In this document: positions 35,919 through 44,395 of the stretch, in pieces
Position numbering within the stretch: position 1 is the first letter of the stretch
Layout of the letters: each line of letters opens with the position of its first letter
Assembly: GCA_963754065.1 (NCBI GenBank)
Contig: CAVWFH010000005.1
Coordinates: 110,032-174,031 of the forward strand
Source of the DNA: JALORV01 sp963754065
GTDB lineage: Bacteria > Pseudomonadota > Gammaproteobacteria > Burkholderiales > Burkholderiaceae_F
Direction: 5' to 3'
DNA length: 64,000 nucleotides
Position numbers and translations under genes: made by a program
The notes under the pieces: generated by a model
Seen by the model: only the letters and a program-made list of their open reading frames with translations
The model's database searches: none
What the model was told of the DNA's origin: nothing

Positions 35919-37077
35919 CTACGCCACATGCCGCAGTCCATCGACGATCTTCACGCGCGCAGCGCGGATCGCGGGGACGATGCCGGCGACGAGGCCGACC
36001 GCGAGCGCGCAGGCCGCCTGCAGGTAGAAGGTATCCGCCACCAGCGGCATCTTCGCGAACACGCTCACCGTTGCTGCATGGAAGATTCGGACGACAGGCG
36101 TCGTCAGCAGCATGCCGAGGCCCGCACCGATCAGCGCCAGCAGCAGCGCCTCGCCCATGATCATCGCCGCCACCGTGCCGGGCTTGAACCCCAGCGCCTT
36201 CAGTGTCGCGTACTCGGACAGCCGCTCGCGCGCCGTCATCGCCATCGTATTGGCGGCTACCGCCATGATGATCAGGATGACGACGTAGCTCACGCCCTGG
36301 ATCGCCACGACAATCGTCTCGATCATCGCGACGAAGCCGAGCGTGAAGGCCTTTTCGGTCTCGGTCAGGGTCTCGGCCAGCGAATTCTTGAACTCCGCGT
36401 CGATGTCGCGCGAGATGTTGGCCGCGGCCTGCCCGTCGGCGATGCCCACGATGAACACACCGGCCTGGTCGGCCCGGCGCGGAAATGCCTTCTTGATCTG
36501 CTCGTTCAGGTAATCGAAATGAAAGTACATCTGGCGCGTGATCGTCGTCTCGTCCTTGGCGTCGTAGATCGCGCGCACGTGGAACTCCCAGTTGCCCGGA
36601 TAGATGGCGCTTCTGGAGCGGGATCGTGTCGCCGACCTTGAAGCCGTAGAGATCCGCCAGCTGGCGTCCGATCGCCGCGCCGCGCCGGTCGCGCAGGAAC
36701 GCCTGGTACTCCTCGGGCTGGAAGATGTACTCGGGGTACATCGGGAAGTAGGTCGGCGCATCGACGGCAAACTGGGCAAAGAAGTTCTTCGGTTCCTTGT
36801 AGATGCCGCCGAACCAGTTCGACACGCTGACACCGGTCACGCCCGGCACGGCCCGGATCTTCTCGCGGTAGTACATCGGCATCGCGAATGTGAGCGAGAT
36901 CGCGTTGCGCGTGATCAGCCGTGTCGCCGACGCCGCATCCGATCCCGCGTACCAGGCGCGCACGACGGTCTGAAGCAGCCCGAAAGCGAGGATGGCGATC
37001 ACCAGGCCGAGGATCGTCAGTGCCGAGCGCAATCTCGCCCGGAAGACGTTGCGCAGGACGAACTTGAGAAAGAACAC
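35919..37077 (-). pseudogene. FtsX/MacB-type ABC exporter permease, first copy, one-base frameshift
   Basis: The N-terminal part from the ATG at 37077 (FFLKFVLRNVFRARLRSALT, one membrane helix) runs in one frame to GFKVGDTIPLQK; then one extra base near 36609 shifts it to AIYPGNWEFHVRAIYDAKDE and on to the three C-terminal helices (ERLSEYATLKALGFKPGTVAAMI). Removing that base gives 385 residues, matching its partner permease. Probably functional if the indel is a consensus error. Lies between the ATPase and the second permease; the two permeases likely form a heterodimer. Confidence 0.86.
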
Positions 37078-37095
37078 GGTGTGCTCCGACCGGCC

Positions 37096-37815
37096 TCAGT
37101 GCCCGAACGGAGCCGTGTCGGTCAGCTGGCCCTTGTCGAGGTAGATGAGGTGGTGCGCGGCCTCGGCCGCGCGCGGATCGTGCGTCACCATGACGATGGT
37201 CTTGCCGAGCTCGGTGTTCAGGCGGTCGAGCAGTCCGAGGATGTCGGCGGCCGACTGTCGGTCGAGGTCCCCGGTCGGCTCGTCGGCGATCACCAGCAGC
37301 GGGTCGGTCACCAGCGCGCGCGCAATCGCGACGCGTTGCTGCTGCCCGCCCGACAACTCGTTCGGGTAGTGCTTCATGCGGTCGGTAAGCCCCACCATGG
37401 CAAGAAGCAGCTCGACTCGCTCGCGCCGTTCCGAGCGCGACAGCGTCGTGAGCTGCAGTGGCAGTTCGACGTTCTCGAATGCGGTGAGCACCGGCATCAG
37501 GTTGTAGAACTGAAAGACGAAACCGACCGTCCGTGCGCGCCAGTCGGCCAGTTCGGTGTCGCCAAGCTGCGTGATGTCCTGGCCCGCCACCGCGAGCCGT
37601 CCGGCATCGGGCTTGTCGATGCCGGCGACCAGGTTGAGCAGCGTGCTCTTGCCGGACCCTGACGGACCCATCATCGCGACGAAGTCGCCTTCGCGGATCA
37701 CCAGGTTGATGTCGGTCAGCACCGGCACGACCTGCTCGCCGCGCACGTAGGACTTCGACAGGTGCTCGATCTCGACCAGCGCCCGCCGGTCGACCACCGC
37801 CTCGGCTTGCGGCAT
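37096..37815 (-). CDS. ABC exporter ATPase (MacB/LolD type)
   Basis: A 239-residue ATPase with Walker A GPSGSGKS (50-57), signature LSGGQ (154-158) and Walker B LLVIADEPTGDLD. The Q-loop region FVFQFYNLMPVLTAFENVELPL is that of the MacB/LolD/FtsE group. Separated by two bases from the adaptor gene and 18 from the first permease. It powers the adaptor-permease export system encoded around it. Confidence 0.95.
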   Translation of the reverse strand: MPQAEAVVDRRALVEIEHLSKSYVRGEQVVPVLTDINLVIREGDFVAMMGPSGSGKSTLLNLVAGIDKPDAGRLAVAGQDITQLGDTELADWRARTVGFVFQFYNLMPVLTAFENVELPLQLTTLSRSERRERVELLLAMVGLTDRMKHYPNELSGGQQQRVAIARALVTDPLLVIADEPTGDLDRQSAADILGLLDRLNTELGKTIVMVTHDPRAAEAAHHLIYLDKGQLTDTAPFGH

Positions 37816-37817
37816 GG

Positions 37818-39053
37818 TTATTTTTTCAACGCCTCGACGCGGGCACCGGCGGCCAGGCGTTCCGGCGGATTCGCCACCACGCGCGTACCCGCCGCTACGC
37901 CCTCGACACGCACCAGGTCGCCGATCTTGTCGCCCGCCTTCACCGGGGACGGCTTGACCGTATTGCTGGCATCGACGACGAACACCACCTCCGCGCCGTC
38001 GCGCTTGACGATGGAATCGGCGCGCAGCGCCGGCACCGGCTTGCGCTCCTCGGGCTTCAACGCGCGAGAGAGAAAGGCAATCTTCGCGCTCATGTCCGGC
38101 AGCACGCGCGCGTCGCGCTCGACGAACTTCACCTTGACCAGCAGCGTCGCCTTGCTGCGATCCACGGTCGGCACCACGCGACTCACCTCGCCCAGCAGCC
38201 GCAGCTCGGGAAACGCGTCGAGCTGAATCTCAGCCGGCTGCCCCACCGAGATCTTGGCGATCGAGGATTCCGAGACATCGGCTTCGACTTCGAGTGTCTC
38301 CATGTCGGCCATCGTCACCACCGCACCGGTCGTGCCCGACGCCGACGAAAACGGCGTGACAATGTCGCCCACGTTGGCGCTTTTGGTCAGAACGATGCCG
38401 GTGAAGGGCGCACGGATCAGCGTCTGGTCGTACGCGACACTGGTCACGCGATGGTTGGCTTCAGCCACCGCAATTTGCGCCTTCAGCGTATCGATCTGTG
38501 CACGCGACTTGTTGTAGCGCGCCTCGGCCGTGTCGAGCGCCGATCCCGAAATGAAGTTCTGCCGCGCCAGGTCCTGCGACCGCTTCAGCGCCGACTGCGC
38601 GTCGTCAAGCTCGGCTTCGCCCTGCACAAGGTTGGCGCGCGCTGCCTGCACCTGGGCCGCGGCCTGTTCACGCTGCGCGGCGACGTCGCGATTCTCGAGC
38701 CGCGCAATCACGTCGCCCTCCTTGACCATCTGCCCTTCCTGGACGCCAAGCCACTCCAGCCGTCCGGTCCCCTTGGAGGAAACCGACGCGCGTCGCTGCG
38801 CCACTACCCGCCCGGTCGCGTTCAGCACTGAGATCGAGCTCGAGGGAAAGGCGGCGGCCACCGTCGCGAACTCCACCGGCAACGCCGCGCTGCGGCTGCG
38901 CACGAACCACGCCCCGGCGAGCAGCGCGGCGACCACCAGCAGCCATACCCACCAGCGCTTCCACAGCGGCCTGCGCCGACGCGAGGACGGCCCTGCTGAT
39001 CGGTCGATCGCAAGCCGGGCGAGTGAGTTTTGTGCAGCGGAAGTGTCAGCCAT
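37818..39053 (-). CDS. Periplasmic adaptor (HlyD/MacA-type membrane fusion protein)
   Basis: A 411-residue adaptor with a membrane anchor (RWWVWLLVVAALLAGAWFV, about residues 29-47), a split biotinyl-lipoyl domain (GRLEWLGVQEGQMVKEGDVIARLENRDV and later TLIRAPFTGIVLTKSANVGDIV), an alpha-helical hairpin of about 80 residues between them, and a C-terminal beta-barrel (VSVGQPAEIQLDAFPELRL-like). It links the inner-membrane ABC exporter to an outer-membrane channel, which is not encoded in the window. First gene of the exporter operon, downstream of mnmE. Confidence 0.93.
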   Translation of the reverse strand: MADTSAAQNSLARLAIDRSAGPSSRRRRPLWKRWWVWLLVVAALLAGAWFVRSRSAALPVEFATVAAAFPSSSISVLNATGRVVAQRRASVSSKGTGRLEWLGVQEGQMVKEGDVIARLENRDVAAQREQAAAQVQAARANLVQGEAELDDAQSALKRSQDLARQNFISGSALDTAEARYNKSRAQIDTLKAQIAVAEANHRVTSVAYDQTLIRAPFTGIVLTKSANVGDIVTPFSSASGTTGAVVTMADMETLEVEADVSESSIAKISVGQPAEIQLDAFPELRLLGEVSRVVPTVDRSKATLLVKVKFVERDARVLPDMSAKIAFLSRALKPEERKPVPALRADSIVKRDGAEVVFVVDASNTVKPSPVKAGDKIGDLVRVEGVAAGTRVVANPPERLAAGARVEALKK

Positions 39054-39163
39054 GGACTTACCCAGGTACGGCGGACCGACATGCTAATGGAACGTGGCGA
39101 CGCGACCCTTCGCAACGCCCTGTCGCTGAACCTCAATGCGCGACCGTTCGAGCGGCTGCGGTC

Positions 39164-40534
39164 CTACTTGCCGATGCAGAACCGACTGAAGATCACGCCG
39201 AGCAGGTCGTCGGCGCTGAACTCGCCGGTGATGCTGGCGAGCTGGTTCTGCGCGAGCCTCAGCTCCTCGGCGAACAGATCCAGGACCGCGTCGCGTTGCG
39301 CGGCATATCCGGCCGCCACCTCCAGGTGTGCGCGCGCCTGCGTCAGCGCCTGCAGGTGGCGTTCACGGGCGAGGTACACATTCTCACCGTCCGCCGTGCG
39401 GTCCCAGCCGGCCAGTCGGTACAGCCGTTCGCGCAGGAGATCGATGCCCTGCCCGTCGCGCGCCGAGAGATAGACCATTTCTGCCTCGCTGCGCGGCGCC
39501 GCGCCCGTCAGGTCGATCTTGTTGACGACGGTGAGCAGCGGCACGCCGCGGCCGGCTCTTTCGGTGACGCGCGCAAGGACATCCTCGTCGGCGCTCGGTC
39601 GCAGCGCGTCCACCAGGTGCAGGACGACATCGGCGCGCTCCACTTCGGCCAGCGTGCGCGCGATGCCCAGGGTCTCGACTTCATCGGTCGTCTCGCGCAC
39701 GCCGGCCGTGTCGATGATGTCGAGCGGCAGGCCGCCGATCTGGATCTGCCGCGCAATGCGGTCGCGCGTCGTGCCGGGCACTGCGGTGACGATCGCGACG
39801 TCCTCGCCGGCGAGCGCATTCAGCAGGCTCGACTTGCCCACATTCGGCGCGCCCACCAGCACGACATGCAGACCGTCGCGCAGCAGCGCGCCTTGCTGCG
39901 CCCGATGCAGGACGTCATCGAGCGCAGCGCACACGCGCTGCAGCCGGCCGGCCGCGTCCGCCTTTTCCAGGAAGTCGATCTCCTCCTCGGGGAAGTCGAG
40001 CGTGGCCTCGACCAGTGCACGCAGTTCCGTGAGCTGTTCGGTCAGCGCGCGGATCGCCCGCGAGAACTCTCCCGTGAGCGAGCGCGCCGCCGAGCGCGCG
40101 GCGGCCTCGGTCGAGGCGTCGATGAGGTCGGCCACCGCTTCGGCCTGCGCCAGGTCGAGCCGATCGTTCAGGAACGCCCGTCGCGTGAACTCGCCGGGCT
40201 CCGCGACGCGCAAGCCGATCGCGCGCCCGACGTCGAGACAACGCGCCACCAGCAGACGCAGCACGACCGGCCCGCCGTGGCCCTGCAGTTCGAGCACCTC
40301 CTCGCCGGTGTACGAATGCGGTGCCGGGTAATGCAAGGCGATGCCCTGGTCGATCGCCGCGCCACGTCCGTCGACAAACGCGCAGTAGGTTGCGTGCCGA
40401 GGCGCCAGCGTGCGGCCGCCCAGCACACCCTCGAGCACCGGCCCCAGGTTCGAGCCGGACACGCGCACGATGCCGATGCCGCCGCGGCCAGGCGCGGTGG
40501 CGATCGCCACGATGGGGTCCTTATCGGAATTCAT
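39164..40534 (-). CDS. mnmE: tRNA modification GTPase MnmE
   Basis: A 456-residue GTPase that works with MnmG on wobble uridines. The N-terminal formyl-tetrahydrofolate-binding domain (IVAIATAPGRGGIGIVRVSG), the G1 motif GAPNVGKSS (228-236), TAVPGTTRD and the C-terminal FCIGK with the catalytic cysteine (Cys453) are all intact. Its partner mnmG is 20 kb to the left rather than nearby. Confidence 0.98.
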   Translation of the reverse strand: MNSDKDPIVAIATAPGRGGIGIVRVSGSNLGPVLEGVLGGRTLAPRHATYCAFVDGRGAAIDQGIALHYPAPHSYTGEEVLELQGHGGPVVLRLLVARCLDVGRAIGLRVAEPGEFTRRAFLNDRLDLAQAEAVADLIDASTEAAARSAARSLTGEFSRAIRALTEQLTELRALVEATLDFPEEEIDFLEKADAAGRLQRVCAALDDVLHRAQQGALLRDGLHVVLVGAPNVGKSSLLNALAGEDVAIVTAVPGTTRDRIARQIQIGGLPLDIIDTAGVRETTDEVETLGIARTLAEVERADVVLHLVDALRPSADEDVLARVTERAGRGVPLLTVVNKIDLTGAAPRSEAEMVYLSARDGQGIDLLRERLYRLAGWDRTADGENVYLARERHLQALTQARAHLEVAAGYAAQRDAVLDLFAEELRLAQNQLASITGEFSADDLLGVIFSRFCIGK

Positions 40535-40653
40535 GCCGCAAGCTCACCGGGTCAAAGGCAGGTTCGTATTCTGACCTGCGCATCGCGCGCTTGTGGATAG
40601 GCTGAGGGCATTCCCGTCGTGGCAAGCCGGCTCGGCATCCCTACACTGTGTCC

Positions 40654-40971
40654 ATGAACGACGATCCGCTGCTGAAGTTCATCTCGCCGCTCGCGGGTGT
40701 GGTGCTTGCAGTCCTGCTGTCGGTGATGGTCTCGGCAATGGTCGCCGGCCAGATCGGCGACGACTACGCCACACGCGCCTGGATCTACACCGCCTCCGTG
40801 CTGTGGGTGGTGGTCGGCGCCGTCGTCGTCTTCATGCTCACGCACCGCGGCGAAAGCAAGACCCTGTCAGTCGGCCGCGTGCTGCTGTGGACCGCCAGTA
40901 TCTGGCTGTGGCCGGTGTTCGCGCTGCGCGCGCTGCAACGGCGCAACTCCCGGAGCGAGCCGCCGGCCTGA
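40654..40971 (+). CDS. Small membrane protein of unknown function
   Basis: A 105-residue protein with two strong membrane segments (FISPLAGVVLAVLLSVMVSAMVAG and IYTASVLWVVVGAVVVFML) and a third weaker one (VGRVLLWTASIWLWPVFAL). The C-terminus is basic. The ATG at 40654 is preferred to a GTG two codons earlier; no good ribosome binding site is visible. It reads against its neighbours, divergent from mnmE and convergent with yidC. I do not recognise a family. Confidence 0.6.
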   Translation: MNDDPLLKFISPLAGVVLAVLLSVMVSAMVAGQIGDDYATRAWIYTASVLWVVVGAVVVFMLTHRGESKTLSVGRVLLWTASIWLWPVFALRALQRRNSRSEPPA

Positions 40972-40995
40972 GGCCCAGGCCGTCCGACAGTCGGG

Positions 40996-42759
40996 TCAGC
41001 CCGGCTTTTTCGCCTTCTCGATCTGCTTGGTCACGTACCACTGCTGCGCGATCGACAGGATGTTGTTGGTCAGCCAGTACAGCACGAGGCCGGCCGGGAA
41101 GAAGAAGAACATGACGCCGAAGATCAGCGGCATGAACATCATCACCTTGGCCTGCACCGGATCGGGCGGCGTCGGATTCAGCTTGTACTGGATCCACATG
41201 GTGGCCATCATCAGCACCGGCAGGATGAACCACGGATCCGGGGTGGCCAGGTCCGTGACCCACAGGATCCACGGCGCGTTGCGCATCTCAACGCTCGCCA
41301 GCAGAACCCAGTACAGCGAGATGAACACCGGGATCTGCACCAGGATCGGCAGGCAGCCGCCGAGCGGGTTGATCTTCTCGTTCTTGTACAGCTCCATCAT
41401 GGCCGTGTTGAGCTTCTGCTTGTCGTCGCCGAACTGCTCGCGCAGCTTCATCATGCGCGGCGTCACTTCCTTCATGCGCGCCATCGACTTGTAGCTGGCC
41501 GCCGAGAGCGGATAGAACGCGGCCTTGATCAGCACCGTCAGCAGCACGATCGCCCAGCCCCAATTGCCGACGAGGCGATGCAGGAATTCGAGCAGCCAGT
41601 AGATCGGCTTGGCGAGGAAGGTCAGCCAGCCGTAGTCCACCACCAGATCGAGACCCGGCGCCAGCTTTGCCAGTGCATGCTGGTCCTGCGGACCGACATA
41701 GAGCTGTGTCGTGGCCGTCGTACTTGCCTGTGGCGCCAGCGCCGACAGCGATTGCAGCATGCCGATCGAGTACAGGTTCTTGTCGACCATGCGCGCGTAG
41801 TACTCGCGCTGCGTGCCCTCCTGCGGCACGAACGCGGTGACAAAGTAGTGCTGGATCATGCCGACCCAGCCGTCCTTGGCCGGCTTCGGCAGCTCGGGCT
41901 TGTTCTTTTCGATCGCCGAGAACTCGATCTTCTTGAACTTGTCCTGCTCGGTGAAGACCGCGGGCCCGGTGTAGGTGTAATAAAGCGCCGACTCGCCTTC
42001 CGGCTTGTTGCCGTCGCGCAGGATCTGCTGGTACAGCGACGGCGTGACCGGCGCGTCGCCGACGTTGGTCACTTCGTGCTTGACCGTGACGTCGTAACGT
42101 CCACGATGGAACGTGTAGGTCTTGGCCACCTTCACGCCGCCCGACTCCGACACCAGCGTCACGTCCACGGCGTCCTTGTCCTGCGCCAGTGAGCGTGGAC
42201 CATCTGCGACCGTGAAAGGCGAACGGTGATTGGGCATCGACGCATCTGCACCGACGACGCCGGTCTGCGCGACATAGACCCGCTGCGGACTGACGTCGAG
42301 CAGGACCACCGGCGCGTTGCTGTCCGCAGTCTTGCCCGTGACCAACCGCAGCAGCCCGCTCGCGGTCCAGTCGGGCGCAACCTTTTCCTTCAGCAGTTCC
42401 ACCCTCGACAGCACGGCGCCTTCGGGATCGATCGTCGCGCGCATGACGTCGGTCTCGATAACGACCGGCGGCCGCTTTGAAGCCGAGGCAACGGGCGAGG
42501 ACGGGACGGCCGTAGGGCTCGCCGTCGGTGCCGGCGCAGCCGCGGTCGGAATGGCGGCGTTCGTAGCGGCGGCGGGCGCTGGCGGGGCCGATGCGTTGGG
42601 GGCGCTCGGCGGTGTTGCAGCGGGCGCGCTCACCTGGGGCGCCGGTGCGGTGCCAAACAGCGACGGCTTGCCGGTGTGGACCAGCCAGCGGTCCCACAAC
42701 AGGAACAGCGACATGCCGAAGAAAACCCACAGGATGGTGCGCTGGAAATCGGTACCCAT
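40996..42759 (-). CDS. yidC: Membrane protein insertase YidC
   Basis: A 587-residue insertase. The N-terminal helix (FQRTILWVFFGMSLFLLWDRWL), an Ala/Pro-rich linker, a large periplasmic beta domain and the C-terminal five-helix core (NWGWAIVLLTVLIKAAFYPLSAASYKSMARM, LGGCLPILVQIPVFISLYWVL) are present. Length is normal for a Gram-negative YidC. Part of the conserved rpmH-rnpA-yidD-yidC cluster. Confidence 0.98.
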   Translation of the reverse strand: MGTDFQRTILWVFFGMSLFLLWDRWLVHTGKPSLFGTAPAPQVSAPAATPPSAPNASAPPAPAAATNAAIPTAAAPAPTASPTAVPSSPVASASKRPPVVIETDVMRATIDPEGAVLSRVELLKEKVAPDWTASGLLRLVTGKTADSNAPVVLLDVSPQRVYVAQTGVVGADASMPNHRSPFTVADGPRSLAQDKDAVDVTLVSESGGVKVAKTYTFHRGRYDVTVKHEVTNVGDAPVTPSLYQQILRDGNKPEGESALYYTYTGPAVFTEQDKFKKIEFSAIEKNKPELPKPAKDGWVGMIQHYFVTAFVPQEGTQREYYARMVDKNLYSIGMLQSLSALAPQASTTATTQLYVGPQDQHALAKLAPGLDLVVDYGWLTFLAKPIYWLLEFLHRLVGNWGWAIVLLTVLIKAAFYPLSAASYKSMARMKEVTPRMMKLREQFGDDKQKLNTAMMELYKNEKINPLGGCLPILVQIPVFISLYWVLLASVEMRNAPWILWVTDLATPDPWFILPVLMMATMWIQYKLNPTPPDPVQAKVMMFMPLIFGVMFFFFPAGLVLYWLTNNILSIAQQWYVTKQIEKAKKPG

Positions 42760-42841
42760 GAAGGGAGGTGTCCCCGGCTAAGTAAGTGTTGAGGAAGGTC
42801 GCTCGATCAGGATCTGGCGAGGCGGCACGTCATGCACATGT

Positions 42842-43126
42842 TCAGATCGCCGACTCGCCGGTGTCCGCGCCGGAATGGCAGCGGCAGCGCCAGGAAAACT
42901 CGCCCGGCACCGGGTCGACGCCACCGCGCCCGTACGGGTGGCAGCGAGCCAGCCGTCGCGCCGCGAGGTAGCTGCCGCGCCCGGCGCCATGGCGCTCGAT
43001 CGCTTCACGCGCGTACTCGGAGCACGTCGGCCAGTAACGGCAGCTGTTGCCGACCCAGGGCGACAACAGATACTGATAGGCGCCAATCAGCCGCACCAGC
43101 AAGCGAGCGAACAAGCGCTCAGGCAT
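42842..43126 (-). CDS. yidD: Membrane protein insertion efficiency factor YidD
   Basis: A 94-residue YidD. The family core LIGAYQYLLSPWVGNSCRYWPTCSEYAREAIERHG is intact, with its cysteines and the CHPYGRGGVDPVP motif. Start chosen at the ATG at 43126, overlapping the end of rnpA by eight bases; another ATG at 43132 is possible. It assists YidC in inserting proteins at the inner membrane. Confidence 0.93.
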   Translation of the reverse strand: MPERLFARLLVRLIGAYQYLLSPWVGNSCRYWPTCSEYAREAIERHGAGRGSYLAARRLARCHPYGRGGVDPVPGEFSWRCRCHSGADTGESAI

Positions 43127-43556
43127 GGGCATTGACCAGGGCAAGGCGGGATGTCACGGAAGCGAGCAGTTCATCGGCCTCGGCACGCAACGCGCGCCGC
43201 CATGGAATCAGCGCAGGCCGCTGCGGATCGCCCGGCAATGCGACCGAACGCTTGAGCCGTACGCTGATGTCCACACCCACGCCCGAGCCGGCAGCGATGC
43301 GCTCAAGGCCCGAGGCCGCGTGGCGAAACGCTTCGCGCACGATGCGCTTGACCAGCGCGCGGTCGATGGCACGCCGCGCCATACGCTTGCTGACGGTGAT
43401 ACCGAGCCGCACACGCCCGGGCGACGCAGGGATCCAGGCCGCCGTCATCGAGAACCACTTCCCCGCGATGCGGGTCGACGACGCACGATCCGCGGCAAGC
43501 ACCGCGGCAAACTCCTGCGGTCGTCGCAGTCGACGCTCGCGCCCGAACGTGCGCAC
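43119..43556 (-). CDS. rnpA: Ribonuclease P protein component
   Basis: Protein subunit of RNase P, which trims the 5' end of precursor tRNAs. The conserved RERRLRRPQEFAAVLA start, RLGITVSKRMARRAIDRALVKRIVREAFR and the basic RNR-like helix are visible. The GTG at 43556 places the start just before the domain (145 residues); another GTG at 43619 would lengthen it, and neither has a clear ribosome binding site. It overlaps yidD and lies 86 bases after rpmH. Confidence 0.9.
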   Translation of the reverse strand: MRTFGRERRLRRPQEFAAVLAADRASSTRIAGKWFSMTAAWIPASPGRVRLGITVSKRMARRAIDRALVKRIVREAFRHAASGLERIAAGSGVGVDISVRLKRSVALPGDPQRPALIPWRRALRAEADELLASVTSRLALVNAHA

Positions 43557-43642
43557 GTCGCCAGGGCGAGCGGCGCCCGCTCTGGGAGGCCGCGTGGGAT
43601 CCGCGTCATCGGCATGCACGACACGCGCCGTGCCCGATGTCG

Positions 43643-43783
43643 TCAGACCGCCAGACGCTTGCGGCCCTTGGCGCGACGCGCCGCGATGACGGCACGACCG
43701 CCGCGCGACTTCATGCGGACAAGGAATCCGTGCGTGCGTGCGCGCTTGACTTTGGAAGGCTGGTAAGTGCGTTTGGTAGACAT
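43643..43783 (-). CDS. rpmH: 50S ribosomal protein L34
   Basis: A 46-residue basic ribosomal protein. MSTKRTYQPSKVKRARTHGF and the C-terminal RRAKGRKRLAV are diagnostic. AGGAAAG precedes the ATG. First gene of the rpmH-rnpA-yidD-yidC cluster, on the opposite strand to dnaA. Confidence 0.97.
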   Translation of the reverse strand: MSTKRTYQPSKVKRARTHGFLVRMKSRGGRAVIAARRAKGRKRLAV

Positions 43784-43981
43784 GTTCTTTCCTGTTCGGC
43801 GGACGCGTCGGGCAATGCCGCCTGAACGCCGGCAATCGCTGCGCCGCGAAATGATCGTTCCGGCTTTACGCCGCCGGGCCGACCGGCCGCGGCGCTGTGT
43901 CACCGATGTCGAACCACCGGTGTCGAGTCACGCAAGGTACGGATTTTTCGCTGCTTTTCCCGCCGCAGCGAAGAGCCCGCT

Positions 43982-44011
43982 ATTAGACGCGATGGTGCAA
44001 CAGACTGTCAA
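43982..44011 (-). promoter_or_regulatory. Probable rpmH promoter
   Basis: On the minus strand, a perfect -35 TTGACA (complement of 44006-44011, read as TTGACA) and TCTAAT (complement of 43982-43987) are 18 bases apart. The leader to rpmH would be about 190 bases. Confidence 0.6.
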
Positions 44012-44232
44012 ACCCGCGCTTCCTTGTGCTCATCCGAGACTTGGGTTCGCTCCGCCCCAAGTTGAATAACTTGGCGGAAATCCTGTGGATAACTCCATGC
44101 TGCAGCGCAATACTGAAATCTTCCGCGCGCAGTCGGTTCCTCGCATGGGGTGTGAGCAGCTACTACCTTAGAACACCTCGATATTTGGCGGCCCTTGCAC
44201 AGTCCGTTTAGTGTCTCACCCCGGTCACGTCC

Positions 44233-44262
44233 TGTGGATAACCCCCTTGCTTGCAGTAAAAT
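44233..44262 (+). promoter_or_regulatory. Possible dnaA promoter overlapped by a DnaA box
   Basis: A -10-like TAAAAT is at 44257-44262. The -35 position (about 44234-44239) falls inside the perfect DnaA box at 44233-44241 and does not resemble TTGACA. A DnaA box on the -35 would allow DnaA to repress its own gene, as known in other bacteria. The leader to dnaA is about 125 bases. Confidence 0.4.
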
Positions 44263-44395
44263 GCGCGGTTTCGTCAGGGCACGCGCAGCCGAGGACTGCG
44301 GGTTCGGGCGACGGGGCGGGGGCAAAGCGGGCCGGTTCTGATTGATCGGCCGCAGGCACTCCCGCAATGACAACAAAAGCGGGAACACCCACTCA

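Larger units (their letters stand above)
43784..44395. other. rpmH-dnaA intergenic region, candidate oriC part 1
   Basis: A 612-base gene-free region where transcription diverges. It has two perfect DnaA boxes, TGTGGATAA at 44084-44092 and 44233-44241, and short AT-rich patches. It also contains a promoter for rpmH on the minus strand and one for dnaA on the plus strand. Together with the box cluster on the other side of dnaA it is the best oriC candidate; the unwinding element is not obvious. Confidence 0.65.
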
